NCBI GenBank assembly: GCA_963839285.1
Contig: CAWIUN010000003.1
Coordinates: 40,304 to 104,303, forward strand
Reading direction: 5' to 3'
From: DASSSQ01 sp963839285
GTDB taxonomy: Bacteria > Actinomycetota > Thermoleophilia > Gaiellales > Gaiellaceae
DNA: 64,000 nt
Below are positions 26,392 to 35,147 of this stretch, one piece after another. A program made the translations under genes and the position numbers. The notes beneath the pieces were generated by a model. That model saw nothing but the letters and a program-made list of their open reading frames with translations, ran no database searches and was not told where the DNA came from. Numbering within the stretch: the first letter of the stretch is position 1; each line of letters opens with the position of its first letter.

Positions 26392-27051
26392 TCAGGCGAG
26401 CCGGTAGGCGAGGTAGCGGACGGTCTCGCCGTCCCGCTCGAGCTCCCGCTCGCGCAGCGTCTCGACCGAGAAGCCGTGCAGGCGGATCAGCTCGTGCAGG
26501 TAGTCGATGTCGCCCGTCGTGCCGAACGCGAGCAGGATCCGTCCCGCCCCGGTCAGCCGGCCGCGCGCCTGCTCGAAGAACGCGGTCAGCGTCGCGTAGC
26601 CCTCGTCGGCGGTGCCGCGCTCCCGCAGGTCGCGGGGGCGGAACCAGCGGAACGGCGGGTCGAAGACGATCAGGTCGAAGCGGCCGTCGACCGCGGCGAA
26701 GAGGTCGCTCTCCCGCGCCGCGAACCGCTCGGCGACGCCGTTCCGCGCCGCGTTCTCGCGGGCGCAGGCGACCGCGGCCGGGTTGACGTCGACGGCGACG
26801 ACCTCCCCCGCGCGCGCCGCGGCGACGATCCCGTTGACGCCGCTGCCCGTGCCGAGGTCGAGCACGCGCTCGCCGTCGCGCACCTCCGTCTCGACGAGCT
26901 CGGCGAGCCCGAACGGGTTCGGCGGATAGACCTCCGGCGGGACGACGAAGCTGCGGCCGAGCGCCTCGACGACGACCGGCCCGCTACGCCTGTCCCGAAC
27001 GTACGCGTCCTCGTGCCAGGCCCGCAGCCGCTCGACGCGTTCCGGGCTCAT
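26392..27051 (-). CDS. Class I SAM-dependent methyltransferase
   Basis: This is a 219-aa methyltransferase. Motif I is VLDLGTGSGVNGIVAA, motif II is VAVDVNPAAVACARENA and the catalytic-type loop is FDLIVFDPPFRWF, of the NPPY kind found in HemK, RsmC and related amino-methylating enzymes. The start ATG at 27051 begins MSPERVERLRAWH. It lies 26 bases downstream of the PPOX-class gene on the same strand and converges with nagA (9 bases between stops). The target (rRNA, protein or small molecule) cannot be decided. The frame is intact. Confidence 0.82.
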   Translation of the reverse strand: MSPERVERLRAWHEDAYVRDRRSGPVVVEALGRSFVVPPEVYPPNPFGLAELVETEVRDGERVLDLGTGSGVNGIVAAARAGEVVAVDVNPAAVACARENAARNGVAERFAARESDLFAAVDGRFDLIVFDPPFRWFRPRDLRERGTADEGYATLTAFFEQARGRLTGAGRILLAFGTTGDIDYLHELIRLHGFSVETLRERELERDGETVRYLAYRLA

Positions 27052-27077
27052 GCGCGGCCGGTGCGCCACCGCCGGCC

Positions 27078-27489
27078 TCAGTCGCGGCCGTGCTCGCCCC
27101 AGCCGTGCCAGCGGTCGACCTCGACGATCGCCGTCCAGCTGTCGCGGCCGCGGTCGCGGTAGGGCTTGCCCGTGTAGTGCTCGGCGAGGCGGTCGATGTC
27201 TGCGAGGCCGGGGTCGCGGCGCAGCTCGCGGACGCGGCCGACCAGCGAGACGTGCGAGTACCAGCTGTCGGCGTCGAGCACCGTCAGCGCGACGCGCGGG
27301 TCGGCCCGCATGTGCCCGAGCCGGCGGCGGCTCGCGTCCATGTTCAGCAGCACCGTCCCGTCGTCCCGCCACTCGTACCAGGTCGCCGCGGTGTGCAGCT
27401 CCCCGTCGGGGCGGATGGTCGCGACGACGCAGGGGTTCGGGCCGGCGCAGGAACTCCTGCAGGTCGGGCGGCGGCGTCCCCTTCGGCAT
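27078..27489 (-). CDS. PPOX-class (pyridoxamine oxidase-like) flavin/F420-binding protein
   Basis: This is a protein of about 136 aa. It opens MPKGTPPPDLQEFLRRP, followed after one break by VVATIRPDGELHTAATWYEW, VLLNMDASRRRLGHMRADPR and DSWYSHVSLVGRVREL. This is the pattern of F420- or FMN-binding split-barrel proteins of the pyridoxamine 5-phosphate oxidase superfamily. One extra C near 27455 disrupts the frame, and the total length leaves remainder one. It is 10 bases from the PadR gene stop on the same strand, so the PadR gene, this gene and perhaps the methyltransferase form an operon. The substrate is unknown. Confidence 0.78.
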
Positions 27490-27499
27490 CCGGGGGAGC

Positions 27500-28039
27500 C
27501 TAGCCTCCCTGCCGCAGCTCGCGCTCGACGTCGTCGAGCCAGGAGGCATGCGCGTCGACGATCCGGCGCGCGAGCGCGTGGTTCAGGAGCAGGTAGCGCT
27601 CGCGGTGCGGCAGCGTGTGCGCCATCTGCTCGGCGACGTCGAGGCGGGCGCGCAGGTCGGCGATCTCCTCACGCAGGGCGGCGAGGCTGCCGAGCGCGAC
27701 CTCGTCGCCGACGAGGTCGGCCGCGAGCAGGCGCAGCGCCGGCTCCATGAAGATGCGCGAGAAGCCGCTCGGCTCCTGCATCCAGGCGCGGAGCGCGTCG
27801 AGCCCTGCCTCCGTCAGCGTGTAGTGCGTCCGCGGCCGCGTCTGTCCCGGCTCCGAGCGCGCGTCCAGGTAGCCGAGCCGCGCGAGCCGCTTCGGCTCCG
27901 CATACCACTGGCTGTCGGCGAACTCGGCGTAGATCCGCCCCTGCCGCGCCATCCTGACGAGGTCGTGGGCGCCGGCCCCGTCGCGACCGACGAGCACGAG
28001 CACGACGTGGGAGAAGAGGGTCAGGTCGCCGCTTGACAT
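27500..28039 (-). CDS. PadR-family transcriptional regulator
   Basis: This is a 179-aa regulator with an N-terminal winged helix (VVLVLVGRDGAGAHDLVRMA, then YAEPKRLARLGYLDARSEPGQ and the wing THYTLTEAGLDALRAWM) and a C-terminal helical dimerisation domain, as in PadR/Vir-type proteins. The ATG at 28039 lies next to two direct repeats of AGCTCCGATCCGGAG, its likely operators. It is divergent from a cupin gene that probably forms part of its regulon. PadR proteins commonly sense phenolic compounds or drugs, but the ligand here is unknown. The frame is intact. Confidence 0.9.
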   Translation of the reverse strand: MSSGDLTLFSHVVLVLVGRDGAGAHDLVRMARQGRIYAEFADSQWYAEPKRLARLGYLDARSEPGQTRPRTHYTLTEAGLDALRAWMQEPSGFSRIFMEPALRLLAADLVGDEVALGSLAALREEIADLRARLDVAEQMAHTLPHRERYLLLNHALARRIVDAHASWLDDVERELRQGG

Positions 28040-28081
28040 AAGCTCCGATCCGGAGGTATAGCTTCAAGCTCCGATCCGGAG
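28033..28081 (+). promoter_or_regulatory. Promoter with two PadR-type operator repeats
   Basis: A good promoter, TTGACA (28033-28038), 18-base spacer, TATAGC (28057-28062), faces the cupin gene. The 15-base word AGCTCCGATCCGGAG occurs at 28041-28055, inside the spacer, and again at 28067-28081, just downstream of the -10 box, 26 bp apart. A short inverted repeat AAGCT/AGCTT joins them. Binding by the adjacent PadR protein would block both directions. Confidence 0.6.
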
Positions 28082-28099
28082 TTTAGAGAAAGGAAGACG

Positions 28100-28565
28100 A
28101 TGGCAGGTCACGGTCGGCACGGAAGCGATCTGGTTCCTCGACACCCTCGTGCGCGTGCGCGCGGCGCACGGCGCGGGCGACGACGGGCTCAGCTGCCTCG
28201 AGAGCAGCGCGCGCCGCGGCGACTCGCCGCCGCTCCACGTCCACCACACCGAGGACGAGCTCTTCCACGTCGTCGAGGGGCGGCTGCGCCTTCGCGTCGG
28301 CGGGGCCGATCTGGAGCTGGGCGCGGGCGGGACGCAGCTGGCGCCGAAGGGCGTCCCGCACACCTACCGGGTCGAGTCCGAGCAGGCGCGCTGGCTGACG
28401 GTGACCGCGCACGGCGACTTCGAGGCGTTCGTGCGGGCGTCGGGCCGTCCCGCCGGGACGGAGACGCTGCCCGAGCCGTCGGGGCCTCCGACGGACGCGG
28501 AGCGCGAGGCCTTCGCCGAGCTCGCCGGCCGCCACGGGATCGAGCTCGTCGGGCCGCCGCTCTAG
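28100..28565 (+). CDS. Small cupin-domain protein
   Basis: This is a protein of about 154 aa with a single cupin barrel. Motif 1 is PPLHVHHTEDELFHVVEGRLRL and motif 2 is GTQLAPKGVPHTYRVE, giving the metal-binding His/Glu set. The ATG at 28100 is preceded by AAAGGAAG. One extra base near 28113 shifts the frame in the first few codons; the rest reads cleanly from EAIWFLDTLVRVRAAHG. It is driven by the promoter with PadR-type repeats, and its TAG overlaps the stop of the convergent ammonia-lyase gene. The function is unassigned; such cupins are often dioxygenase-like or sugar/phenol-binding proteins. Confidence 0.75.
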
Positions 28566-29503
28566 GCGAGGATCGCCGGCCAGCGTCTCGGCGTCGAGGT
28601 TCCCGCCCGAGACGACGGCGACGACGCGGCCCGTGCCGGCGCGGCCCGCGAGGGCGGCGGCGACCCCGAGCGCGCCGGCGCCCTCGGCCACCACGCGGGC
28701 GCGCTCGGCGAGCAGCCGCACCGCGGCGGCGGCGTCGTCGAGCGCGCACCGCGAAGGCGCCGTCGAGCAGGCCCGAGGAGACGCGCGGCCACATCGACGG
28801 CAGCACGGCGCGGCCGCCCGCGCCGTCGACCCACGGAGGGACGGAACTCGATCTCGACCGGCTCCCCGGCCGCGAGCGACGCCGTCAGCGGCGCGGCGGT
28901 CTCCGGCTCGGCCGCGTAGACCCGCACCTCGGGCCGCAGCGCCTTGACGGCCGTCGCGATCCCGGTCGAGAGGCCGCCGCCCCCGAAGGGGCAGACGACG
29001 GCGTCGAAGTCGTCCAGCTGCTCGCAGAGCTCGAGCCCGATCGTCCCGTTGCCGGCGATCACCGGCTCGTCCTCGACCGGGTGGACGAAGAGCGCGTCGA
29101 CGCCCGGGTAGGCGCGGTCGAGCATCGTCTGCCACCAGGTCTCGTGCGGGACGCGGATCACCTCGCCGCCGAGCCGGGCGACCGCGCGCAGCTTCGTCTG
29201 CGGCGCGTTCTCGGGCGCGACGACGACGGCGCGCACGCCCGCCTCGCGCGCGGCCCACGCGACCCCCTGGGCCATGTTCCCGGCGGACGCGGTCAGGACG
29301 CCGCCCGCGACGGCCTCGGCCGGGGCCGAGCGGACCGCGTTCAGGGCGCCGCGCAGCTTGAAGGAGCCGATCGGCTGCAGGCACTCGAGCTTCAGCCACA
29401 GCTCGCACGGCGCCTCGGGCGCGTCGAGGCGCACGAGCGGCGTCCGGAGGACGGCGTCCGCGATCCGCTCGCGCGCCGCGCGGATCGCCTCGAGCGAGCT
29501 CAC
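28562..29503 (-). CDS. PLP-dependent threonine/serine ammonia-lyase
   Basis: This is a fold-type II PLP enzyme of about 312 aa. The Schiff-base Lys is in PIGSFKLRGALNAV, ASAGNMAQGVAWAA contacts the substrate carboxylate, and the phosphate-binding loop is PFGGGGLSTGIA. There is no C-terminal ACT regulatory domain, so it resembles catabolic threonine/serine dehydratase or serine racemase more than biosynthetic IlvA. Extra bases near 28575, 28748 and 28838 break the last third; three extra bases leave the total divisible by three, as observed. The GTG start at 29503 overlaps the tryptophan dioxygenase stop (GTGA), so it is the last gene of the amino-acid catabolic chain. Confidence 0.83.
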   Translation of the reverse strand: MSSLEAIRAARERIADAVLRTPLVRLDAPEAPCELWLKLECLQPIGSFKLRGALNAVRSAPAEAVAGGVLTASAGNMAQGVAWAAREAGVRAVVVAPENAPQTKLRAVARLGGEVIRVPHETWWQTMLDRAYPGVDALFVHPVEDEPVIAGNGTIGLELCEQLDDFDAVVCPFGGGGLSTGIATAVKALRPEVRVYAAEPETAAPLTASLAAGEPVEIEFRPSVGRRRGRPRRAAVDVAARLLGPARRRLRGARSTTPPPRCGCSPSAPAWWPRAPARSGSPPPSRAAPARAASSPSSRAGTSTPRRWPAILA

Positions 29504-30213
29504 CCCTGCTCGTTGGAGAGGTTCGTCAGCTCGGTGCGCACCCGCCACAGCTCCGGGTAGAGCTGGTGCTTGATCAGGCCGCCGAGCAGCTCGACCGGCG
29601 TGCCCTGGGTGCCGACGACGTCCTCGCCGATGATCCGGGCGACGACCTTGTAGTGCCGGTAGCGCCAGACGCCGACGCGCTCGTCCCACTCGGTCAGGCA
29701 CTCGGCCAGCTCGTAGAGGTCGTCGTCCTCGCCGGCGCGCGTGTAGACCTCCGCGACCGTGAAGCCGCGCTCGCGCCGGAGCTCGTTGAACGCCTCGCCG
29801 AGCGGGGTCGAGACCCGCCGCAGCTCGCGGAAGCCGGGCGAGTCGAAGCCCGACCCGTGCCCGAGCACCTTGCGGATCTCCTGGTACTCCCACGGCGACA
29901 TCTCCTCCAGGTGCGCGAGGAAGCCGGTCACGTAGCCGAGGCAGGCCCCCGCGCGCCGCAGCAGCCGCAGGGCCGGCCGCAGCTCGCGCGCCTCGACGTG
30001 CCGCGTCGCCTGCTCGACCTCGGCGCAGGCGAGCTTCAGCCAGAGCTCCGAGGACTGGTGCACGACCATGAAGAGCAGCTCGTCGCGGTGCACCCACTCC
30101 TCCGGCGAGCGCTGCAGCGCCAGCAGGGCGTCCGTCTGCAGGTAGCGCTCGTAGTCGGAGGCGCCCTCGTAGGGCAGGATCGGGCCGAGGTCGGGATCGG
30201 GTCCGCCGCTCAC
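29500..30213 (-). CDS. kynA: Tryptophan 2,3-dioxygenase
   Basis: This is a 237-aa haem dioxygenase that converts tryptophan to N-formylkynurenine, the first step of the kynurenine pathway. It contains YERYLQTDALLALQ, the substrate-pocket motif VVHQSSELWLKLA, FREL..RVSTPLG, and the distal block WRYRHYKVVARIIGEDVVGTQGTP. It is slightly shorter than many bacterial TDOs but complete. The GTG start overlaps the M24 stop (GTGA) and the stop overlaps the ammonia-lyase start. Kynureninase is encoded 33 kb away at the window end; no kynurenine formamidase is visible. The branched-chain-type importer at the head of this chain could supply the amino acid. The frame is intact. Confidence 0.92.
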   Translation of the reverse strand: MSGGPDPDLGPILPYEGASDYERYLQTDALLALQRSPEEWVHRDELLFMVVHQSSELWLKLACAEVEQATRHVEARELRPALRLLRRAGACLGYVTGFLAHLEEMSPWEYQEIRKVLGHGSGFDSPGFRELRRVSTPLGEAFNELRRERGFTVAEVYTRAGEDDDLYELAECLTEWDERVGVWRYRHYKVVARIIGEDVVGTQGTPVELLGGLIKHQLYPELWRVRTELTNLSNEQG

Positions 30214-31328
30214 CGTTCGCTCCCTTCGAAGATCCGCATCTCGAGGCCCGCGAGCGGCACGCCGCCGTCGGCGGTCACGAGCCAGGTGTCCTGCATGTAC
30301 AGGCACGCCTGCCCGTCGTCGGAGATCACGTGCGGGTGCATCGACAGCACCATGTTCTCGCGCAGCACCGTCTCGTCGCCCTCGCCGATCTTCGGGAACT
30401 CGATCATCGTCATCCCGATCGAGTGCCCGGTGACGTGGCCGAGCTTCCAGCCGCGGTCGACGAAGCCCTTCGAGACGGCCCGGTGGACGTCGTGGGCGGT
30501 CGCGCCGTCGCGCATCGCGGTCTGCGCGGCCTCGTAGTACTCCTCGTAGGCCTCGAGCATCCGCGCCGTCTCGGCCGAGGGGCCGCCGGGCGCGATCGCG
30601 CGCGAGACCTCGACCCAGTGGCCGCCGGGGCCGGCGATCTCGAGCGACGGCAGCACCAGGTCGGTCGGCTCGATCCGGCGCGCGCCGGCGATCCTGAACT
30701 CGGGCAGCGCCGAGCCGTCCGGCCCGGTCAGGACCATGTCCATCGTCAGCCGGCCGCAGCCCTGCTCGACGAAGTACCGCTCGCACGGCGCCAGGATCTC
30801 CCGCTCGGTCTTCCCGGGCGCGAAGGCCTCGAGGAAGCGCCAGAAGCCCTCGGTGTTGATCCGCACCGAGTCGCGCACCGAGGCGATCTCCGCCTCGCTC
30901 TTGATCGCGCGCGCGTGGTCGAACGCGACGTCCCAGGGGACGAGCTCGGCGGCGCCCTCGAGCGCGCGGTAGTCGCGGACCGCCATCACGTAGTCGAGCC
31001 CGTAGACGCCGACCCGGCGCCCGCGGACGCGGTCGGCGAGCCATTCGCCCGGCCGGTCGACGAAGACCTGCTCCTCGATCCACGTCGTCCCGTGCTCGCC
31101 GACGTAGCGGGCCTCGCTCGGGAAGACGATCGCCGGCTCGCCCTCGAGCGGCAGCAGCACGTAGGCGTAGCGGTGGACGATCACGAAGCCGGACATGTAG
31201 GTCACGGCTCCCTCGAAGCCGGTGTACTCGTTGCCGCTGACGACGACCGCGTCGAGCCCGTCGCGCGCCATCGCCTCGCGCACGAGCCCGTAGCGCCGCT
31301 CGATCTCCCCGCCCGGGGCCTCTACCAC
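30210..31328 (-). CDS. M24/creatinase-fold protein lacking metal ligands
   Basis: This is a 372-aa protein with the pita-bread fold: an N-terminal creatinase-type domain followed by the M24 domain (KSEAEIASVRDSVRINTEGF, GHVTGHSIGM). The positions that bind two metals in aminopeptidase P are changed. The region normally DxG...D.TR reads LPSLEIAGPGGHWVEVSR, the EPG segment reads MHPHV, and the last Glu is Gln in YMQDTWLVT. The His of the GHSIG block is kept. It may therefore be a metal-free hydrolase like creatinase, or a non-peptidase. The GTG start at 31328 overlaps the upstream gene, with GGAGG close by. The frame is intact. Confidence 0.82.
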   Translation of the reverse strand: MVEAPGGEIERRYGLVREAMARDGLDAVVVSGNEYTGFEGAVTYMSGFVIVHRYAYVLLPLEGEPAIVFPSEARYVGEHGTTWIEEQVFVDRPGEWLADRVRGRRVGVYGLDYVMAVRDYRALEGAAELVPWDVAFDHARAIKSEAEIASVRDSVRINTEGFWRFLEAFAPGKTEREILAPCERYFVEQGCGRLTMDMVLTGPDGSALPEFRIAGARRIEPTDLVLPSLEIAGPGGHWVEVSRAIAPGGPSAETARMLEAYEEYYEAAQTAMRDGATAHDVHRAVSKGFVDRGWKLGHVTGHSIGMTMIEFPKIGEGDETVLRENMVLSMHPHVISDDGQACLYMQDTWLVTADGGVPLAGLEMRIFEGSER

Positions 31329-32236
31329 GATGCCTCCACTCCTTTCACCAGTGCCCAGATCGTCTCGTGCGTCGGCGTCGGCACGCCGAGCTCGCGGCCG
31401 AACCGCGCGATCCCGCCGTTCAGGTAGTCGACCTCGGTCTGCCGGCGCGCCTCGACGTCCTGCAGCATCGACGCCTTGTGGCCGTACGCTACCTCGGGGC
31501 GCGCGGCGTGGTCGATCAGCTCCTCCGGGTCGGCGTCGAGGACGATCCCCTGCGCCGCCGCGACCGCCTTCCCCTCGTCGACGAGGCGGGAGGCGAGCCG
31601 GCGCAGCGGCGGCTGCTCGCAGACGCGCCCGTGCGTGAGCCCGGTCAGCGCCCCGAGCGGGTTCGTCGCCGCGTTGAAGATCACCTTGCGCCACTGCGGC
31701 CCGCGCGCGTCCTCGACCGCCGCCGTCGGCATGCCGCCGCGCGTGCAGGCCTCGGCGAGCCGCTCGACCTCGGAGAGCGGCGCCGGCCTTCCCTCGAACG
31801 GGCCGAGCGTCGTCTCGCCCTTGACGTCCCACTGCACGACCCCCGGCTCGAGGATCTTCCCCGCCGGGAAGGTCGTGCCGCGGACGACGCGCTCGACGTG
31901 GCCCGCGAGCACCTCCTCGTTGCCGATCCCGTTCTGGACGGTCGCGACGCAGCCGCCCGCGAACGCGTGCGCGGTCGCGGCGATCGCCGCCTCGGTGTGC
32001 ATCGCCTTCGTCGCCACGATCCCGAAGTCGCACGGCGGCAGCTCGGACGCGTCCGCGGTCGCACGCAGGCGCGCGTGCACCTCGCCGGCGCCGACGAGCC
32101 GCAGGCCGTCCCGCTCGATCGCCTCGACGTGCGGCCGCGAGAGGTCGTACGCCCAGACCTCGACGTCCTCGAGCGTCGCCAGGTTGGCCGCGAACAGCGA
32201 GCCCACCGCCCCGCAGCCGACGACGCAGACTCTCAC
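31322..32236 (-). CDS. Ketopantoate reductase-like (ApbA/PanE) dehydrogenase
   Basis: This is a 304-aa NADP-type reductase. The N-terminus VRVCVVGCGAVGSLFAANL is the GxGxxG dinucleotide fold, CDFGIVATKAMHT and ATVQNGIGNEEVL follow, and the C-terminal domain contains KVIFNAATNPLGALTG and SMLQDVEARRQTEVDYLNGGI, the PanE signature region with the catalytic Lys and substrate-binding Asn/Glu. It is the second of two tandem paralogues and overlaps the first by GTGA. In this catabolic context it may reduce a 2-oxo acid other than ketopantoate. The frame is intact. Confidence 0.87.
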   Translation of the reverse strand: MRVCVVGCGAVGSLFAANLATLEDVEVWAYDLSRPHVEAIERDGLRLVGAGEVHARLRATADASELPPCDFGIVATKAMHTEAAIAATAHAFAGGCVATVQNGIGNEEVLAGHVERVVRGTTFPAGKILEPGVVQWDVKGETTLGPFEGRPAPLSEVERLAEACTRGGMPTAAVEDARGPQWRKVIFNAATNPLGALTGLTHGRVCEQPPLRRLASRLVDEGKAVAAAQGIVLDADPEELIDHAARPEVAYGHKASMLQDVEARRQTEVDYLNGGIARFGRELGVPTPTHETIWALVKGVEASW

Positions 32237-33154
32237 GCGTAGCTCGCCTCCTTCGCCCTGACCAGCCGGTAGAGCGCCGTGTGCAGCGGCGCCGGGACGC
32301 CGAGCCGCCCGGCCTCGCGCACGAGCGCGCCGGTGATCGTCTCGATCTCGGTCGGCCGGCGCGCCTCGACGTCCTCGAGCATCGAGGGGTAGTGCCGGTG
32401 GCCGCGGCGGGTGGCGTGCAGGTTCATCTCCCAGGGATCCTCTCCCAGCTCGACGCCCGCGGCCGCGGCAACCGCCTTCCCCTCCTCGACGAGCTCGAAG
32501 ACGAGGTGGCCGAGGTCGCCGGGCCGCTCGCGCTCGCCGAAGTGGAAGTCGTGCGGCAGCCCGGTCAGCGCCGAGACGGTGTTGACGGTCGCGTTGAAGA
32601 TCAGCTTCGACCACTGGGCCGGGCGCAGGTCGGCGAACGCCTCCGCCTTCAGGCCGGCCGAGCGGACGAGCTCCGCGATCGCCTCGCAGTCGGCGTGGGT
32701 CGTGCCGCGGTAGGGGCCGAGCCAGGTGGCGGTGTCGAGGATGTACTCGACGTGCGTGTCCGCGTGGCGGGTGCCGCTCATGAAGGTGACGGCGGAGACG
32801 AGCGGCCAGTCGCCGTGGGCGCCGACGACCGCCTCGGCGCCGAGCCCGTTCTGGACGGTCATCACGGTCGCCCCGGGGAAGGCGCCCTCGAGCCGGGTCG
32901 CGACGCGCCTCGAGGTCGACGCCCTTGCAGGCGACGATCGCGAGCTCGGGCTCGGGCAGCGCGGCCGGGTCGCAGGCGGCGCGCACCGGCACGGTGAAGT
33001 CGCTGCGGCCGCTGACGCGGAGCCCGTCCCGCTCGAGCGCGGCGGCGTGCTCCTCGCGGCGCGTCAGCACCGAGACCTCGCAGACCCGGCCGAGATGGCC
33101 GGCGAAGAGGCTGCCGATCACGCCTCCGCCGGCGACGCAGACCGAGCGGATCAC
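32233..33154 (-). CDS. Ketopantoate reductase-like (ApbA/PanE) dehydrogenase, paralogue
   Basis: This is a protein of about 306 aa with the N-terminal cofactor motif VCVAGGGVIGSLFAGHLG, TVQNGLGAEAVVGA, KLIFNATVNTVSALTGLP and SMLEDVEARRPTEIETITGALV. These match the PanE family and the gene just downstream. One extra G near 32912 shifts the frame between the two halves. The GTG at 33154 overlaps the LivM stop (GTGA). Having two PanE-like genes in a transporter and amino-acid degradation operon suggests paired reduction of related 2-oxo acids, not coenzyme A synthesis; this is inference. Confidence 0.85.
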
Positions 33155-34201
33155 GCCGGCTCCGACCTCGCTCGTGACACTTCGTCACTTGGACCGCTCG
33201 AGCGGCGGCGCGGGAGCCGGAACTCGCGGCCGCCGGTCAGGCCGGAGGGGCGGACGATCAGGACGACCGCCATCAGGACGCTGACGACGACGAGCCGGGT
33301 GCCCGCGGGCAGGTCGAGCTGGGCGCCGAGCACGTCGACGCCGTTCTCCGCCTGCGCGAGGAACGAGTCGAGCGCGCTGACCGCGAGCGCGCCGACGACG
33401 GCGCCCCAGAGGCTCGTCGTGCCGCCGACGACGAGCATCGCCAGCGTGATGAACGTCAGGTCGAGGTAGACCGACTCGGTGTTGACCGGCAGCAGGTGGA
33501 CGTAGAGGCCGCCCGCGAAGCCGGCGAGGCCGCCCGAGAGCGTGAAGGCGTAGAGCCGCTGCCGGTAGATCGAGATCCCGGCCGCCGAGGCCGCCGCCGG
33601 GTCCTCGCGCGTCGCCGCGAGCATCCGCCCGAAGCGGCTGCGCTGGTAGGCGAAGGCGACCGCGACGACGAGCAGCGCCCCGATCGCGGCCTGGCCGAGC
33701 CCGGTCGTCTCCGGCACGGACGAGAAGGTGTTCAGGCCGGGGCCGATCGTCTCGTAGTAGCGGAGGACGTTGTGCGTGATCTCGAGCACGGCGAACGTCG
33801 CGATGCCCGCCGAGAGGCCCGACAGCCGCATCAACGGCAGGCCCGCGGCGAAGCGCGAAGACGGCGCCGACGCCGGCGGCGATCGCGAGCGAGGGCACGT
33901 TGCCGACGGTCGTGTCGCGGAGCACGTGCGCGAGGTTCGGCATGATCGCCGGCTTCGACTCCCCGGGCACCGTCAGCACGCCCGCCGCCCAGGCGCCCGC
34001 GGCGACGAAGCTGACGTGGCCGAAGGAGAGGACGCCGGAGTTGCCGATGAAGAGGTAGAGCGCGACGACGATCGAGACCTTGACGAGCGCGTCGACGAAG
34101 TAGATCTCGCTCGAGCTCGAGACGGCGAGCCCGAGCAGGGCGCCGCCGCCGACGAGCGCGGCCGGCGCGAGCAGCTGCGAGAGCCGGCGGGCCGCGCTCA
34201 C
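33151..34201 (-). CDS. livM: Branched-chain-type ABC permease LivM
   Basis: This is a membrane protein of about 349 aa. It has the LivM motif SFGHVSFVAAGAWAAG, GLPLMRLSGLSAGIATFAVLEI, the cytoplasmic loop RFGRMLAATREDPAAASAAGI and GGTTSLWGAVVGA. One extra C near 33857 breaks the frame; the total length leaves remainder one. It overlaps LivH (GTGA) upstream and the first PanE-like gene downstream. The C-terminal tail past GGREF contains the 15-base dyad GTGACACTTCGTCAC (33174-33188), which also occurs near the start of the window. It forms the channel with LivH for amino-acid-like substrates. Confidence 0.88.
33171..33188. repeat. Exact second copy of the 18-base CTCGTGACACTTCGTCAC word
   Basis: This copy lies in the last codons of livM, just before the first PanE-like gene. 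The other copy (98-115) lies at the stop of the SIS gene. Both are thus at the 3-prime end of a minus-strand gene, within 45 bases of the stop. Confidence 0.5.
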
Positions 34202-35104
34202 AGCCGCTCCGCCGCTCCCCGCGCGCGGGTGAAGAGGCCGCCGGGCCGGACGAGCAGCACGAGGATGACCGCGGCGAACAGGAACGAGGGCAGGTACTGG
34301 CTCTGGTCGGTCGGCAGGGCGCCGCCGAGCAGGCCGCTCGCGAACCCGATCGCGAAGCCGCCGAGCGTCGCCGGGATCGGGCGGTTGAGCCCGCCGAGGA
34401 CGACGCCCGGCGAGGACGACGATCGTGTCGCGCAGGGCGAAGTCGGGCGTCACGAGCGGCGTCTGGACGGTCAGCATGATCGCCGCCACCGCCGCGAGCA
34501 GGCCCGAGATCAGGACGGCGCCGCCGATGACGCGGTTGGCGCGGACGCCGAGCACGCGCGCGGTCGCGAAGTCCATCGAGGCGGCGCGCATCTGCAGTCC
34601 GACCGACGTCCGCGTCAGCAGCAGGTGCAGCGCCAGCAGGCAGAGCGCGACCACGCAGACGGCGACGATCGTGATCTTGCGGATGTCGACGCCGGAGATC
34701 GTCACCGGCCGGTTCAGCTGCGCGACCGAGGCGGCGATCTTGCCGAGCGGCCCGAGCCAGAGGAGCGCGACGCTCTGGAGCAGGAAGGCGACCGCGAAGG
34801 TGGCGACGAGCATCACCGCCGGCGACTGCGTCCGCAGCGGCCGGAAGACGAGCCGGTCCATCAGCCCCGAGAGCACGAGCACGACCGCGAAGCAGAGCAG
34901 GATCCCGGCCCAGAGCGGCCAGCCCCAGTCGGAGGCGAGCGCGAGCGCGTAGGCGCCGGCCATGATCAGCTGCCCGTAGGCGAAGTTGACGAGCCGCAGG
35001 ACGCCGAAGACGAGCCCGATCCCGACCGCCATCAGGGCGTAGATCGCCCCGAGCGCGATCCCGTCCGCGAGCGTCTGCCAGTCGATGTTGAGGACGGCGA
35101 GCAC
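34198..35104 (-). CDS. livH: Branched-chain-type ABC permease LivH
   Basis: This is a protein of about 301 aa with a typical LivH start region, LADGIALGAIYALMAVGIGLVFGVLRLVNFAYG, and later RTSVGLQMRAASMDFATARVLGV, the loop that contacts the ATPases. (These two segments are described in parts; the first spans residues 11-43.) One extra G near 34412 shifts the frame before VVLGGLNRP, after which the last membrane segments and FTRARGAAERL follow. The GTG start at 35104 is 43 bases downstream of LivF. It forms the heterodimer with LivM. Confidence 0.87.
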
Positions 35105-35147
35105 TATGCCCGCTCCGCTCTCCGGTCGTCTCCGACGGGTCGACGAC

